DNA of 64,000 nt from assembly GCF_002999335.1 (NCBI RefSeq), contig NW_020312757.1, forward strand, positions 1 through 64,000, written 5' to 3'. This DNA is from Cyclospora cayetanensis (lineage: Eukaryota > Apicomplexa > Conoidasida > Eucoccidiorida > Eimeriidae). A program made the translations under genes and the position numbers. Under the pieces are notes generated by a model. It did not search any database. It saw nothing but the letters and a program-made list of their open reading frames with translations, and was not told where the DNA came from. Shown in pieces: positions 33,601-46,635 of this stretch. Position 1 is the first letter of the stretch; every line of letters begins with the position of its first letter.

Positions 33601-36600
33601 CCTGGCTACCCCAAGGGGCTTCCGCTTGACCCCATGCCTGCTCGTGTTGCTGCAAAGGGTACTGTGGCCGCATCATCAGCAGGTGCTGCTGCTGCTGATG
33701 GTGCTCCTGCTGCAGCATGAATTCCACTTCTGGATCTTCTGCTGCATAGTACTCCTGCGCCCTGTGCGACTCCTGCTCAGGCTGCTCGGGATACATGTTT
33801 CTCCCCGCTGCAGCAAATCTACCCGTTTGAGCTAGGGAAGCGTCCCCCATCTCAGTGCTCGTGCTGCTCCTGTTGCTGTCGGTGCGCAGCAGCGAGCCTA
33901 TGCTCTCTGCACACCTGAGCATTGCTCCACGGGCAGCTACAGGGAAGGGAAGATCCAGAATCAAGTAACGATCGGAGACAAAGTATGTGCTGTAGCTGCA
34001 GAGCGACCGCAGCAAAGGAGCAGCATCGGTCCAGAGACTCCACTGTCTGTCCACCCAGCGACACCACCCCGAGTCCATGTGCACCTCGCTGCTGCTATGA
34101 AAGCTGTTGCAGCTGCTGTGAAAGGTCGCAAGGCTCCCCTCACTGCTGCTGCGGTGGCTGCTGCCACTCCCACCACACCACGAGTCTACCCGGCGCCACT
34201 CGACACGCTCTGGACTATACGGAGGCTGCCGCTGCTCCTCTTGCTGGTACTGCACACCTTCACAGAAGATATCGTGGTCAGTAAGACGATCGCAGTTATA
34301 CCAGGTATCGGTGTCACTGTCGTGTGGCACCTCCCCACGCTCTTGCTGCCGCGTCTGCTGAGGATCCAGTTGCACTATTGCAGTGGGACTGTCTTGAAGC
34401 ATCACTGCGTTGGAAGGCGGATATCCGAAATACGCTTTGTTGACCGCTTGATCTTGGTGCTGCGGTTGTTGTTGTTGCTGCTGCTGCTGCAGCTGCAGGC
34501 GATACTGGTGTTGGTCTCGAGAGCTGCGCCTCCTACTGCCTCCCTCCTCAAAGGCTACGGTGGAGTGCCTTAGGTCCTCAGCAGCACTTGCTGCTGCTGC
34601 TCCAACATCAGCGAGGACTGCAGCAGCACCTGCCGCCTGCCTTGCTCTATCCTCGTCGTGCCTCTGTAGCGCTGACAGCCACGAGTGATTTTCTAAAGGT
34701 CGCGTTTGCTGCTGATTCTGTTGCCAGTGACTCTGATCGTGCTGTGTGCTCCAGGGCTTGTGCTGGGGTGAGTCAGGAGATTGCAGCGCTCCAGCGACAG
34801 CAGCTGCGGCTGTGGCTGGAGCAGAGCTATTGCGTCTTTCATAGGCTCCGTGGCTTCCTCCCGAAGGGTCAAGAGACACCCCTGGCAGCAGCCCCCCCTT
34901 TTGCGTATAGGATGACCGCCCAGCAAGATGCCTGGCAAACGCCAGCAGCAGGTGGCTATTCCAGTCGGCGTTTCGCCGCTGTTGATGTAGTGTGTGCTGC
35001 TGTACATGTTGTTGCTGATCCTTCCAGCCCTGCTGCAGCTGCATTTGCAGCTGCTGCTGAGTCGTGGGGGGTACGTGCCTGGCTCCTGCAGACTCCTGCG
35101 GTGTCTGTTGTTGCTGCTCGTGAGCGGGTGGCTGCGTTTGCAGCTGCAGTTGCTGCGACTTCCTCCTCAGTTTTTTCTTTCTTTTTCCTGCGTTTGACTT
35201 CTCTGACGCCTGAGGCTGCTCGGGCAAGTCTATCTGGTGCTGCAATTGGGGTCGCTGTTGATGCAAAGCACCGAAGCCGGGAGGGTGTCTGGGTGCTCCG
35301 GCAGCGGCTGCCGCGACGGCAGCAGCAGCGGCAGCTGCAGCAGCAGCGGCAGCAGGTGATACGCGTGCAAGCGTTGCTGGAGGGAAGGCTTCTTGTTGCA
35401 GTGCCGTGTCAGTCAAGGCAGCAGCAGCAGCTGCTACTGCTGCTCTTTGGGGGCCGGCGGACGGGGTGAAGAGGGACTGCTGCTCGTCTCTAAACATCTG
35501 CAAGCGTGTGTCTCTCAGGTGCTGCTGCTGCTCTCTCAGATGCTGCGGTATCGCCCTGCCATTATGCGTTCCTGGCTTGAGATTGAGTGCCCCTGAAGAC
35601 AAAGACAGCGAAAGACACATCTAGGGGACTTACAAACACTTTTCCAGCTCTGGAAGACCTGTTGGAACAACTCACTTGGTTCCTCTGCTACTGCAGCACC
35701 AGCAACAACACCGACAGCGGCCCGTGCGGTAAGTGTGCGAGACGTATTTGCTGCAGCAGCATCACGGAGCGTCGCAATCCAATCGCGTATCGACCGCATT
35801 GCATGCGCTGTTTCGAGCGCCTTACAAAGCCCCAGGGCATCTCCACCGAACGCAGAGCTGTTAGACCCGCCTGCAACTGCTGCAGCGGCTGCTGCTGCTG
35901 CTGCTGCTACGGCGGCTGCGGCAGCCTCCGCTACGGTGTTATTGTGGGTGGTCCTTCCTCCAATGGACTGTGGCACTAAGGGTGCTTGGGGCCCCTGTCG
36001 TCTAGGAGGGACGGCAACGGGGGGGGCAGAAAGCGAGTCCTCCCACTCCAGAGAGTCGCGATACATCTGCTCTTCCTCTGGCGGGTACAAAGAGAGGTCT
36101 GAGATGTCCATACGCGCACTTTTAGAAAGATCAGAGTCGAAGCACTGCTGCAACAACAGTTTGCTGCTGCTGCTGCCGCCTGTTGTAAGTGAGCGGGCCC
36201 TTGGGGAAGGCAGCGTAGATCCCTGAACATTGCCGCGGTTCCACACGTCGTCCATCTGCGGCTGCCGCTGGTGCTGCAAAGAATTATCTGGCGAGGAGTG
36301 CGCGCGGCTCTCGGATGCCTTTGTTCCTGCTGCAGCTGCTGCTGCAGCTGCTGCCGTCTGCCACTGCATCCAAGGACCTAAGTGGCTGCTTAGAGCCGAG
36401 GTGGCCACACCAGAGCGTTGCTGCAGCTGCTGCTTTTGCTGGAAGTAAGACGGAATGGGCGCTGTTAGGGAAGAACACATGGAGCCTTGGGAGCACTGGC
36501 TCTCGCGCCACTCAAGCCTTCGCCGCTGCAGCTTTGCCTGTTGTGGCTGCTCTGGCGAGAGATCTGGTTGCCGTTGCTCCTTTTGGACGTCTTGGTGCGG

Positions 36601-38028
36601 CTGCGATGGTTGTGGCTCCGGCTGCTGTTGTCGCTGCAGCTGCTGCGGCTGTTGCTGTGCATCTTTGACTTGCAGCCAAGTGCCACTTCGAGGGAGGCCC
36701 CCAGGGTGGGGGGGCCCCCCGCCGCGGTGAGGCCCCCGCCTGTTACCCACTGCAGAGCGACCTTTTGCATTTAAAGGCCGCGGTTGCGGTAATGCACCTT
36801 CTGCTGACGCTACTGGTGCTGCTGATGGTGGTGCCCTTGCAGCTTCTTCAAACGCTGGTTTTGAGGCTCTCACCGGTGATGTGGTTGCTTCTCCCACCGT
36901 TCTTGCGCCCTCTGGTGCTCCTTTTGCCGCTGTGTCAGTAGCTTGGCTACCATGAGGTAGCGTAGAGGAATGCGCGTTTGCGTTCGTAGCTGACTGGATG
37001 TTCTTTTCTTCAGTATTCCTTAACCGGGGCTCTTTCCGTGGATGCTGCTGTTGTTGCTCGTGCCGCTCACGTCCTGCTGTGGAGGGGGGAAATCCTGGCT
37101 TCCCCAACAATACCGCATCTGGAGGGGCTGAATCGCTTTCTACTCTCAGCCTGGTCTGTGTATCTGAAAGTGGAAATGGTACTGCTGCTTTTGGTGCTAT
37201 TGCGGCTGTTGTGCGGGCAACCAGTAGAGGCGAGCTACCCGCGATCGGTTGGATGTTGCAGGCGTGGTCTTGACTTGCCTCCTTTTGCTGCCCCTGCACC
37301 TGTTGTTTTTGCTGCTGTGATGGCGTTTGTTCGGGACGCTGTTTTCCGCGTGCAGAGCGTGCGGGGGAGGTTTTCCTCCAATGCTCTTTCAGAAGTTTTT
37401 GTTGCTGTGGTTGCTGCTGCTGCTGGTGTTGCTGACGCTGTTGCGCTGCTGCTGACCCTTCATCCGCCGTGCGCTCCTTATTTAGCACAAGCTTTGATAC
37501 GGGTGCTGCTTCTGTGGCTGGTGGCACCTTTGCTGTTGCTGTGGAGGTAGCGGCTGGTTGCTGCACCTCCGGTCCTACTGATTGCTCCTCTTGTTGCAGC
37601 CGCTTTCGCCTAGGCGGCCCTCCACCTCGGCCTCTTCCTCTCCAGCGTCCTGTGCTGCTGCTACTACTGGATGAAGTGGCACCAACAGCGCTTGGTAATT
37701 CTTTCTGTGCGCCCAAGACTGTGCTTCCTGTTGCTGCGTTTATTCCCAATGCTCCTGGTGCAGCCGTTCGTGCTACAGCGGCTGCACCAGTTGCAGTTGA
37801 CTCAGATGCACAAATTGAGAGCGTTGTGTGCATGGCGTTGGGGTCTTTGACCGCATTAGATCGCGAAGTGCTGGCAAGTGGTGCTGCACTTGTTGGGGAG
37901 GCCGCAAATGTTCCTCCTGCGGCTTGTTGCTGGCCTGTCGCAGCTCCCACTCCTGCATGCATTTGGCCCCCTGATGTTGCAGTAGTATTTCTGCCGGACG
38001 CCCGGCGTTGACGATGATTTTCTGGCAT
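30641..38028 (-). CDS. Giant Gln/Ala-rich protein of unknown function, 2 exons
   Basis: Exons in transcript order: 38028-35634 and 35592-30641. The donor gtaagt is perfect, and the 41-nt intron joins in phase to give 2448 residues. An intron this short is unusual, so the two frames could instead be two genes or contain a longer intron. Residues 1-600 are disordered, with an RG-rich patch (GRWRGRGRGGGPPRRKR, RNA-binding-like). Less repetitive islands follow: a WNRGN/SLYPPEEEQMYRDSLEWEDSL segment, SYSTYFVSDRYLILDLPFP, a Cys-containing NLSVVCLDLQL block, an EWKSYSRKYRQVLRQLL helix, and a CPSCGG single Cys pair. Ala/Gln coiled-coil-like repeats lie between them, and a moderately conserved-looking C-terminus ends in RYIGAARNP. 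I recognise no domain. An mRNA-metabolism role would fit the RG patch and Gln-rich coils, but this is not shown. Confidence 0.6.
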
Positions 38029-41000
38029 TAGTGGCACTAAAATCTTGTACTGCTAATGCCTCTTCTGGTGCTGTTGCTGCTGCTTCCTTCAGGCTGTTTC
38101 TAGGCTCCCGGTTGAAAACGTTCCTGGAGGGCTGCAATTCTCGCTGCTCCCCGCGTGATCGGCAGAAGCCAAGTCTGCAACAGCATCCTGCGCGTTTCTA
38201 TTGAGTGTGTGCTCAGTATGCACTGGAGTGGCTTTCAGCTGCGTATGTGACGCGTAGGTTCAGCTGCTGTTGCAGCAGCAGCAGCTGCTGCTGCAACAGC
38301 AGCTCCAACAGACGTTGACCTATCAGCAAACCGCCGTCAGAATACTTCACTTGATGACGCCTTAGAACGCGATGTGGGCCTCCAGAGGGTGCGTGGTTTT
38401 AGGGGGGAGGCCTTGACGTCACTGATGCTGTGTCTGCCCCTGCCTGTGCGCCTGCTTTTTCTCTGCTGCCGTTGTTGCTATTGCATCCTGCTGTTGCTGC
38501 ATAAGCCAACAGTCCAGCAAGGCAGTAAAGCTTTTCCTTTCTAAGGTCCCTTGGCTCTGGATATGGGGGGGCTCAGGCATACGACCTTGGATTTGATATC
38601 AGGACACAGGGCGGAGTTGCACGCAAGGACCACAGTTGTGTACCATGACACGGGCTAGAGGTAACAAGCCACGGCCAACAAGGCTTAGGCCAGAATTATG
38701 GGCTAGGGTGCGTCGTTCAACGAGTCAGCTGACAAACTGCGAGTTTTGGTGGGAATAACAGCCCGTGCTCGTTGCGGCGGTGAAGTAACAGAACCGTGAC
38801 AGCACCCGCAGCAGAGTTGACGCTGAAGCGTAAAAAAGGTAACTGACCAACAAGCAGTGGATAATATCCCCAAACATTTCGTGTTCTGCTCCTTTGCTTA
38901 CCCCACATTCCAAAACGCTCGCCGTCGACCGCGGAGCAGCAGCAGTAGCAGCAGCTGCTCGAACTGCTGTCCTTGGCTGTATCTGCCGTAGCAATTTGTG
39001 CCCATTATGAATTCTAATATGCTTTTAATACACCATTTAAAATAGCAGGTAAGGATATTTCAAGAACCCTCCTGAGTACCAACCCCAATTCCGAAACCTC
39101 TAAGCGTGAGCCTCAGGCTTTCTACTGGCAACTCCCAGGGGACCACCCCTCTCAATCACCCCCGCCAACCAGAGGGTTGCTCTTCTTCTATAAGCAATAG
39201 AAAGTGATGTTCTGATTTTTAAAGCTCTATTTTATTGTCCTGCGATTTATTTATGTTGCTTGATATTGTTATGCCATTCTTAATGTCGCTTCGCCTTCCG
39301 CTCCGCTCATGGTGCTGCTATTTGGTGACCCGTCGGGGGATACTTTGGGTAGCCAGCCTCTGCTTGTATCTGCTCCTCCCCCATCTAGCTACCCTATTGT
39401 ACGCGTGTTACTGTGATTTGGACAAGCGAAAAACTTACATCCTTCATTGGGTTGCGCTCGTAGCAGCCAACTAGTATTGGGCACGCAGGTTCTGTTTCCT
39501 TTTAGCTTTATCTGTGTGCATATGCTCCGTTGGCGATGACAGCCAATGTCCTGGGGCTATTCGTGAGCGCTAATTCCAGTAGCAACGTCGTGCCCCTTTG
39601 AAATACCTCTCTGTTGCTGTCTACTCGCGTGTCTAAGCGCGCCAGTGCTGCTGTCTGCATGCCCCTCTACTCCGCGTCTTCTGTCACTATACTTTTATTT
39701 ATCAGCCTCGTTCCTTCTGTCCCATTGTAAAGGTCGGCCCTTATATGCTGCAGCGTCGCGCTGCTGCTCCTTCCTGCATTCCCTACGGTGCCTTATCCGT
39801 AGACAAGCGCCCACATTTCCGCAAAGCATCGTGTTCCTCTTGGGGCCTCCAAAGGAGATCCCCAGCCCACAGAGTCTTACAAAAACATATGAGCAGCTCG
39901 TTAATGGCATAATATCTATAAAAAAGCGGCTCTCTTTTCTTTGCTTGGGGCGCGGCCAGATAGGGACTGTGGCACGACGGTGCAGCAGCCTCTGAACACT
40001 CGAGGATCCGCATGCAGGCACAATATATGTCTTCGTACGGTAGAACCCGGATTTTTCTATATGACAGGCACAATGTGAGAGCAGCCAAAACAGTATTTAA
40101 GCTCATCTCAGCTGCCGCTCGCGCCATCCGTGAGAAGTGCCAACATGTTGCTTCGACCAACACAGAAAGCAGCGAAGCGCGCAAGGCCATTAGGATCTTG
40201 AGTTTGAGTCACCAAAGACACTTTCAAGGGGAGCAAGCAGTCAAGGCATAGACTAGTTCTAGAGTGGACTAGGACGTGGGCTCCAGGGGTTAAGGCGAAT
40301 AGCTCAATACGTACAACATATTAGCCGTACTGAGACCATGGATATTTTGAGTAAAGGATTGGGCAAACCTCCAACCTTAAGTTTTAGATCATATATCCTA
40401 GCCGCTGGAGCAGAATACCCGGTCACCCCCGTGATACCCATTGACTCACATGAAGACAAGCGACAATCTGGATTCCATCTCATCGTGAAGTCGTTGCTGA
40501 TGACGCAGACAACAAGCTTATTTCCTGGGATGTAGCTATAGTGTTTGAAAGTGTTCTTCGGGAACCCGAACTGGGATCCACGGCCATGAGTGCAAAAATC
40601 TTGTACAGGAAGCTGGCACTTTAGAGGGGACACCGGCAAATCTGGCACATGAACTAAACTTTCTAGTAATAGTGCTGATAGGGGCCTCAAACGCAGAGAA
40701 GTTCAGGGCTCAGAGTTAACGCTATCAGCAAAGGCACGTGATCTGCAGCAACTGGCAGAGGCTGTATCATCAGCAGCACCATTACGACGGCATACAGAAA
40801 TAGTCGTTGTACTCATCCCCAATAGGTCCTCTGTACAATTCAGTGTTCCTGTAGGCTTCTCTTTCTTTTTGCTCCTTGCCCAGTCTACTATTGGTCTCAG
40901 CGACCACCAGTGCCCTCTTGCGCCGCTGACTCTCTATATCTGGAGATCATAAGTACGCATAGGCATATGCGCATGGCACGATCTCTGTCTCTGCAGTTGT

Positions 41001-42236
41001 CTACTATTATGATCGTGGGTGTTTTTTAGGCTATGAGTATTCTGGTGGTGGCCAGCTGTAGTTTTTAGGGGTGTCTATCCATCGCCTGTCAAGAGCACAT
41101 CTTGCCAGCTCCCAGTGCTTTCTGGCGTTGACGAAATACCATAAACTCTACATCCTCAGTGCAGGCTACGCAGCTCAACGTTAGCTTAGTGCATGCGGAA
41201 GGCTTTCATGGCTAGGGCTTGCTTTCCTTGCTCGAGCACGACGCTAAGGCGGCGCTGCGCCTCTGCACAGCTGCAAGCAGCAAATGGGATAGATGCTTCA
41301 GAAGTTTAGTGTTGAGGGGTTACAGTGTATGATTCTTGACGGTTGATATCACGTAATTTTGCCTCAAGGAGTGATAGAGCCTTTGCATCGTTGTATTGTA
41401 GCACTTTCTAAAGCCAGTACTGCATGCAGCTGCGTTTATACCTCAATTAGTGCTTAGTTGTATTGATTACTTCTTTCTTTTCCTCTCTTCTGCCTATATT
41501 CCCTCTGACGCCCTCTCTGACGCCCTTCCTGGCTCTCCTTGCCTACATGCCTCTTGTTACATCCCCTAGTTGTCAGCTTGGCTGCCCTCGGCTCCCCTGT
41601 TGAATGCTTCTCTAAGTCTCCCCCTTTCTACCAAGGTGCCCTTTTGCAAGATGATGAGTTTTCTCCCCTATCCCCGTTTTCCGCCCGTGTTTCTTACCTC
41701 TCCCACTGAGCCTCTCTCTCTTTTTCTTTTTTCGAGGCTTCTTCCAAAGCCTTGCGTCTCTCTGCGTTTGCGGCCGCCACCGCTTCTGCGGTCTTAGGTG
41801 GATATCCTTTAAATCCATCCTTGTTTCCTGCTAAGCCTGCAAGCCAAAGCCTCCACTACTTCATCAGCCTGTGTCCATCAAGCCAACGTTATCTAAGATT
41901 CGTTTTGCCCATTGTATGACAGGAGTTGCTGTGGGAGACAGGGCCGATGGCTTTACTTACTGCCTGTAGGGAGGCGTGGGAGCCACGGGCTCAATGATGT
42001 GTCTCCAGTGATAAAGTCTTGCCTTCCCTCAGCCAAGAATGGATCCTGCACAGACCCTGAACCCGTAGGCGTAAGCTGTAAAGGCTACAGGAAGCCATGG
42101 TGCCACTTCAAATACAGCGTCCATGATTGATACCAATACACTATAGACTGAAGTGTCAGTGTGTTAGAGCGAGAGAGAAAATGCATAAAGGCCCTCAGAA
42201 ATTTGCTTCAAGCGTTGAAGGACCAGGTTCCTTGAC
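38029..42236. other. Gene-poor region
   Basis: No conserved gene is seen. The first 0.5 kb (5' flank of the giant gene) is CAG/CTG-rich and has a strong hairpin. From 38.6 kb the DNA is repeat-poor. Unmatched small ATG frames occur, for example 40012-40251 (+, 79 codons, basic). A pyrimidine-rich stretch (about 41460-41780) includes a short ctctgacgccct direct duplication near 41510. These features suggest intergenic DNA. Confidence 0.4.
38262..38304. repeat. Inverted repeat, 20-bp perfect arms, 3-nt loop
   Basis: The left arm agctgctgttgcagcagcag and its exact reverse complement flank a cag spacer. The element lies about 230 bp upstream of the start codon of the giant gene. Like the palindrome at 13707 it is built from CTG/CAG units, but here each arm carries a matching interruption (gtt/aac), so symmetry is not simply a by-product of one repeat run meeting its complement. 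Confidence 0.9.
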
Positions 42237-45032
42237 TCAAAGCCAATGTACATGTAGTTTTATGTCGATTTCTTTCTTTTCAAGTTCTTTGTCCACCACC
42301 TTCATCGCCGCGTCTCTCTGGCGCCGTTCTTCTGCCTGAAGTTCACGATACCGACACTGTAAGCTAGCGCACTTTAAAATGCGTGTGGTTTGAAGTACAA
42401 GGCCATGCATTTGGAGCCTTTGACAGAACACAGGCTCTATGATATGCAGTGAACCGTTTAGCACAAGGTACTGACGGACAATCTGTTGGTTTCGTCTCGC
42501 CATATCAAGCCGGTGTTGCGCCTCAACTTCCATCTAAAGCAAAGCATCAGGCAAACCTCCAAACACCAAACCCAAAAGTAAGAGCTCCATGTGTTTATTC
42601 TGACGCAGAAAGCGTTCCTCCGCAGCAACAATCAGCCGAAAGCTGAGAGCAATGCATGCCTTATTTAGCAAGACATGGTACAGGGTCACATGCCATATCC
42701 ATAAGCCCTAAGCCCCCACCTTCTGGTGATGCATCGCCTCTTGCACTCTGGATGTTTGCACTGCGAATTCCGCATAGTTCCTGAGCACAGGACAAGCCCT
42801 TTATCCTAGGCCCCACACCTTGAGCCCCTGGCCTGAGCAACCGATGGGAGTCGCGTTGCAGCTATACAGCAGCTCTTCGGCTTGACATTTTACTGTCAAG
42901 GAGATAGGCAGTCCTAATTTGTGTGGCGCACGTGCATCTCTGCTTATCTGCGAGCTCCAGCAAGGCTTGCTGAAACATGTGCTCTTGCAGGGCTTGCTTT
43001 TGCTGTTGTTGTTGCTGTTTCATGCGCTGCGAAAACCCCAAGTCCTCCCCCTCAAATACCAGCATGCTACTGGGCCCTGCCGCAGCACGGTGGTCCTGAG
43101 ATTGGATAACAGTCTATATACGCTGGGCTTAACCTCAACCCTCATTCGTAATTAGGCTTGCAGATTGGCTCCTTTTTCGGTCAACTGATGGTTGTACCAT
43201 TCACTACCAGGCAGCCAGCTCTAGTCGCACAGCCCCATTTAATTTGTGTAGAAGTATTGAGGCTTGGCATAGCCCCGTGAATGTGCATATATGTGGGCCC
43301 GCATTACGTGAACAGCAAACGCGGGAAATCAACAAATATACAGCCACATGCCGTTTGTTTCGCAAACGTACATGCATATGCTTCCACGTCCATCTGCATG
43401 TATATAATCGCATGCGTGCATTTATGCTTTCATTTAGTGATTGCTTCAGATACTACAGAATGCGTGTACGTTAGTGCCTCTGTCTAATGGTGGCACCTAT
43501 GCGCTCACCTCGGCGCCTATGGAATTCCCATTCTCGTCCGTGTGTTCTTCCTTCAACTGCCGCTTCCTGGTGGACAGATACAAAGTCCCCTACTGCCAGT
43601 AATTGCGTTTGTACTTGAAGCCCATGAATGTGTACACATTTGACATCACACACCTAGACAACTAAAGAGCATGTATGTAGATGGAAATAGCGCACACCGC
43701 CAAAAGTGCACAGCTCCGTCGCCATTTGGCTTATCGTATACAAATCTTTGAGCGGTTACTATGCACATGCACAAGATGCATTCCAAGATGGCCCACTAGT
43801 TTGTGTGTGACTGGGTTAAGGCTGGTATGCGGGGCAGAGACAAGGAAAGAAAACAGACTGAAAGTTAGAGAACCAGGTGCAAGTAGAAAAAGGAGACAGA
43901 ACCAGCTCAAATTCCGACCGTGCAGTTGTGAGATTGAAAACTGCGACATCGCGCTGCGCTTGTCTCCTTTGAAGCTCTAGTTGTAAACGCTGCATCTCCT
44001 GCACTGCATTAAAGTAGAGAACTTGCTTGTCTGCATGGTGTGCGCATCAGCAGAGAGCAGACAGGAGAGGATGGGCGACTCTAACCCTAATACATATATA
44101 TCAGATTCGTCAGGTTCATGTGTGTACAGGTTGTTGGCTCATTGCTGATACCGGCTTTGTCCCTTTTTTAGTGAACAATGCTCTTGCCCCTTCACCCATG
44201 TTTCACTACCTGGGTGTCGTGAGTGCTTTTCTGCCTCTGTGCTTCTATGTTAGGCTTCGTCTCTACAAGATTATCCGTATATGTATGCGGCGCAGTTGTT
44301 GCCTCCGTCTACACTTCCGGCTTACAGTAAGCCTGCGTGACTCTTTTCCGTATCATTCTGTACAGCTGTATTATCGTTCGTGTTTGTTTCTTTGTGTGCT
44401 AAAAGGACCTGACTCAGCATCTCTCTGCTTCACCATTTCCTCCTTTTGCTTCTTCGCTGCCACTTGGGCTTCCAGGGCTTCCTTGTCAACTCCCATTCGC
44501 AGGAGACGAGGAGATAATATTCGCTCTCTGCGGGCTGCTTCTTCTCTCCTGCAGCCAAGTAACTGCGTGAAATGTGTATGAAATGAACATATAGAAAATG
44601 CTAATAGATCCTGTGGGATACTAGGTTTCAAGCTCGCGAACTTTCATTTATGATGCGTTATTGCAGGCGTGTACAAAGCTGTAAGAAGAATATGATTTCA
44701 AAAGCTTGTGCTCAAGGGCTGGTACACTCAGACGCTGAGAAAGACCCACCGTCTCCGTTGAATGTCTCTAGCTTGTCTCTCATCCTCCGTCAGCACTGGC
44801 AAGTGGGCAGATACCTGAAATTTCCATGATATTGCTGCAGAACTCAGAATTTAATTAGCTTTTTGCGAGGAGTTGCTTTTTAGCTGCCCTCCGAAGGTGC
44901 CGAATTTGTCGATTTCCTGTGTAAAAACTACGATCCCGTTGCCGTTATATGTTGAGACGGAAGTGCTCAAAAGCTCTAAAAACCAGATCGTAGGGCTAAA
45001 GTGTACAACTTCGCTCTGTTTTGTCTTACCAT
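42237..45032 (-). CDS. RIB43A-family microtubule inner protein, 9 exons
   Basis: RIB43A proteins line the protofilament ribbon of doublet microtubules; apicomplexans retain relatives in flagella or subpellicular microtubules. Exons in transcript order: 45032-45030, 44814-44750, 44548-44409, 44030-43919, 43566-43509, 43095-42887, 42780-42720, 42533-42472, 42363-42237. Phases agree and give 278 residues. Residues 1-60 align residue by residue with the RIBC2 N-terminus (DIQRRRREEAARRERILSP; VDKEALEAQVAAKKQ). DHRAAAGPSSML and FEGEDLGF match the family hallmark (D.R.GPSSMQ.FxGEDLxF), and a Gln-rich coiled coil follows. The C-terminal exons (QAEERRQRDAAMK) are coiled-coil and less certain. The protein is about 100 residues shorter than usual, so a further 3' exon may be missed (donor-like gtacat near 42250). 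The start codon is the last codon of its exon (ATG then gtaaga). Several donors are gtc-type. Confidence 0.7.
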
Positions 45033-46635
45033 TTTAAGGATACGCGAGATTTCTGTAGAGGAGCTCAGCAGGCAAACTGCAGTTGGGAGTGTCTGCCGCG
45101 TGGTAGTTGGGCGGAGCGGGAGACACGTCGAGAAACTTATGGCAAATGAAGCCCTAACGGAAAGGTTTCAAGGCATTCCTATAAGAAGTTAGCCTTTGGG
45201 TGTCTGTGCTTGCTTTGAGGAAATTGGCACTCACGGCCCAGGGTCACCTCCCAGCCCCCTCCGTTCGGTGCAGCTGCTCGGAAGCCCCACAAGGGGCCTC
45301 CTGATGAGGGCGTTGCGTTGGAACTAAGATAAATTCATTTAAGCGCTCAAGGAAAATGTATGTTGAGTACGTGTCTGAGAACAGCGGGCCAAAGGGATTG
45401 GTTGGCGGGCATATTTCTCCTCTAGGCAAAACTAGGTTGCCGTGGAGAACGGGTCCTACAAGACATAAATCACATTGGATATGGGCCAAATGCTCTGTCA
45501 CGAGCCTCTTTATATATACACGCTTCAAGAGAACCAGCCAAGCCAACGTGCAAAAACACCGGCTTTTTGCATATCATCTCAGTGGGCGTGCAGCGTACTA
45601 AACCATCTGACAAGCGACAAGTTGTTCTCGTTTTGGAAGGGTATTTGTGCAGTTGATGCAGCTGTTGAATGGCGCACTCGCTAAAACGTCGTAATTGCAT
45701 GCACATGAATGGTCGCCCAATGTTTGTGTTGTCTACAGCAAATGAAAAACGACTGTAGGAGTCATTAGCATTCAGAGGGTCCCTGGTTGAGGGCTTCCTT
45801 CGTAGAAATTCCGTCAGTCTCGACCACGTGAACATGTCTCGTTGTTGCATTGCATCCCCCAAACAAGCAACACGCGACCCTTGTACAGCCCTTCCCTAAT
45901 CACCCATGCCTTGCACTTCGTCTAAATGCAGGCGCGTTACTCAATGATACAGGGGTTGCATCACACACAAAAACCCAACTGACCCTCCCAAAGCTCAAAT
46001 CCCGTAGGTCTTCTTCCACTTATGCGTTCTTATGTGCGGATTAGCACACGTCAATGCAAACGCTCTCTGCCGCTCCTCCAGTGCGTGGCCACTCAATGTA
46101 AGAACACCCGGTGAAACAGACATTTAACTGAAATAATCAAACTAAAGTCAGGCCCCTATGTAGGAGCTTCGTTTCCAAGCGCATAGGGCCACTGAAGTTT
46201 TCAGCCTGCAACTGTAACAGTAGCTGCGACTGTCATCAAGCTGGGATGTACTGCGGAACAGTAGCTATTTGGAGTTGAGAGGGAATCTCCTCTTGGTATT
46301 CCTCTCAAAGGCTCGAGAAAAATTCGCTGAGGTCAGTTAGCGCCTTATGTATTCCCTTTCTCAGGTCTATACGTAGACCTGTAGCACTGCAGCCTCTATG
46401 CTGCTCCTATTGCTGCAGCGCGTGCAGAGCAGCAGCACACTAAGTGGTGTTAATGATGTAGGACACCCCATTTTCTCTGGTTAGGACCCAAGCGGTTTTC
46501 TGCTGGTGATACAAGGAGACCGTCGACATCATCTGTGCATAAAAACCCAAATATCGAGCAACCAAAACGTAAACCCCTAAACCAGGCACGAAGGCGCTAT
46601 CACCCACAACGGCACTTTGTTCACCACGCCCCCCG
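45033..46635. other. Gene-poor spacer
   Basis: This spacer lies between the 5' end of the RIB43A gene and the 3' end of the WDR7-like gene, both on the - strand. A - strand ATG frame at 45470-45850 (127 codons; contains SYSRFSFAVDNTNIG) has a non-repetitive composition but no match, and no splice model joins it to a neighbour. A cgtaaacccctaaacc stretch near 46567 resembles degenerate telomeric heptamers. I see nothing else. Confidence 0.35.

Noticed and set aside
39645..39995. + frame containing a VFLLGPP-like peptide, considered as a P-loop kinase
   Set aside because: The glycine-rich GxxxxGK[ST] loop is not present and nothing downstream matches a kinase.
45470..45850. 127-codon - strand ORF as a gene
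   Set aside because: Composition is plausible, but there is no family match, no partner exons and no conserved motif. I left it as an unassigned ORF in the spacer description.
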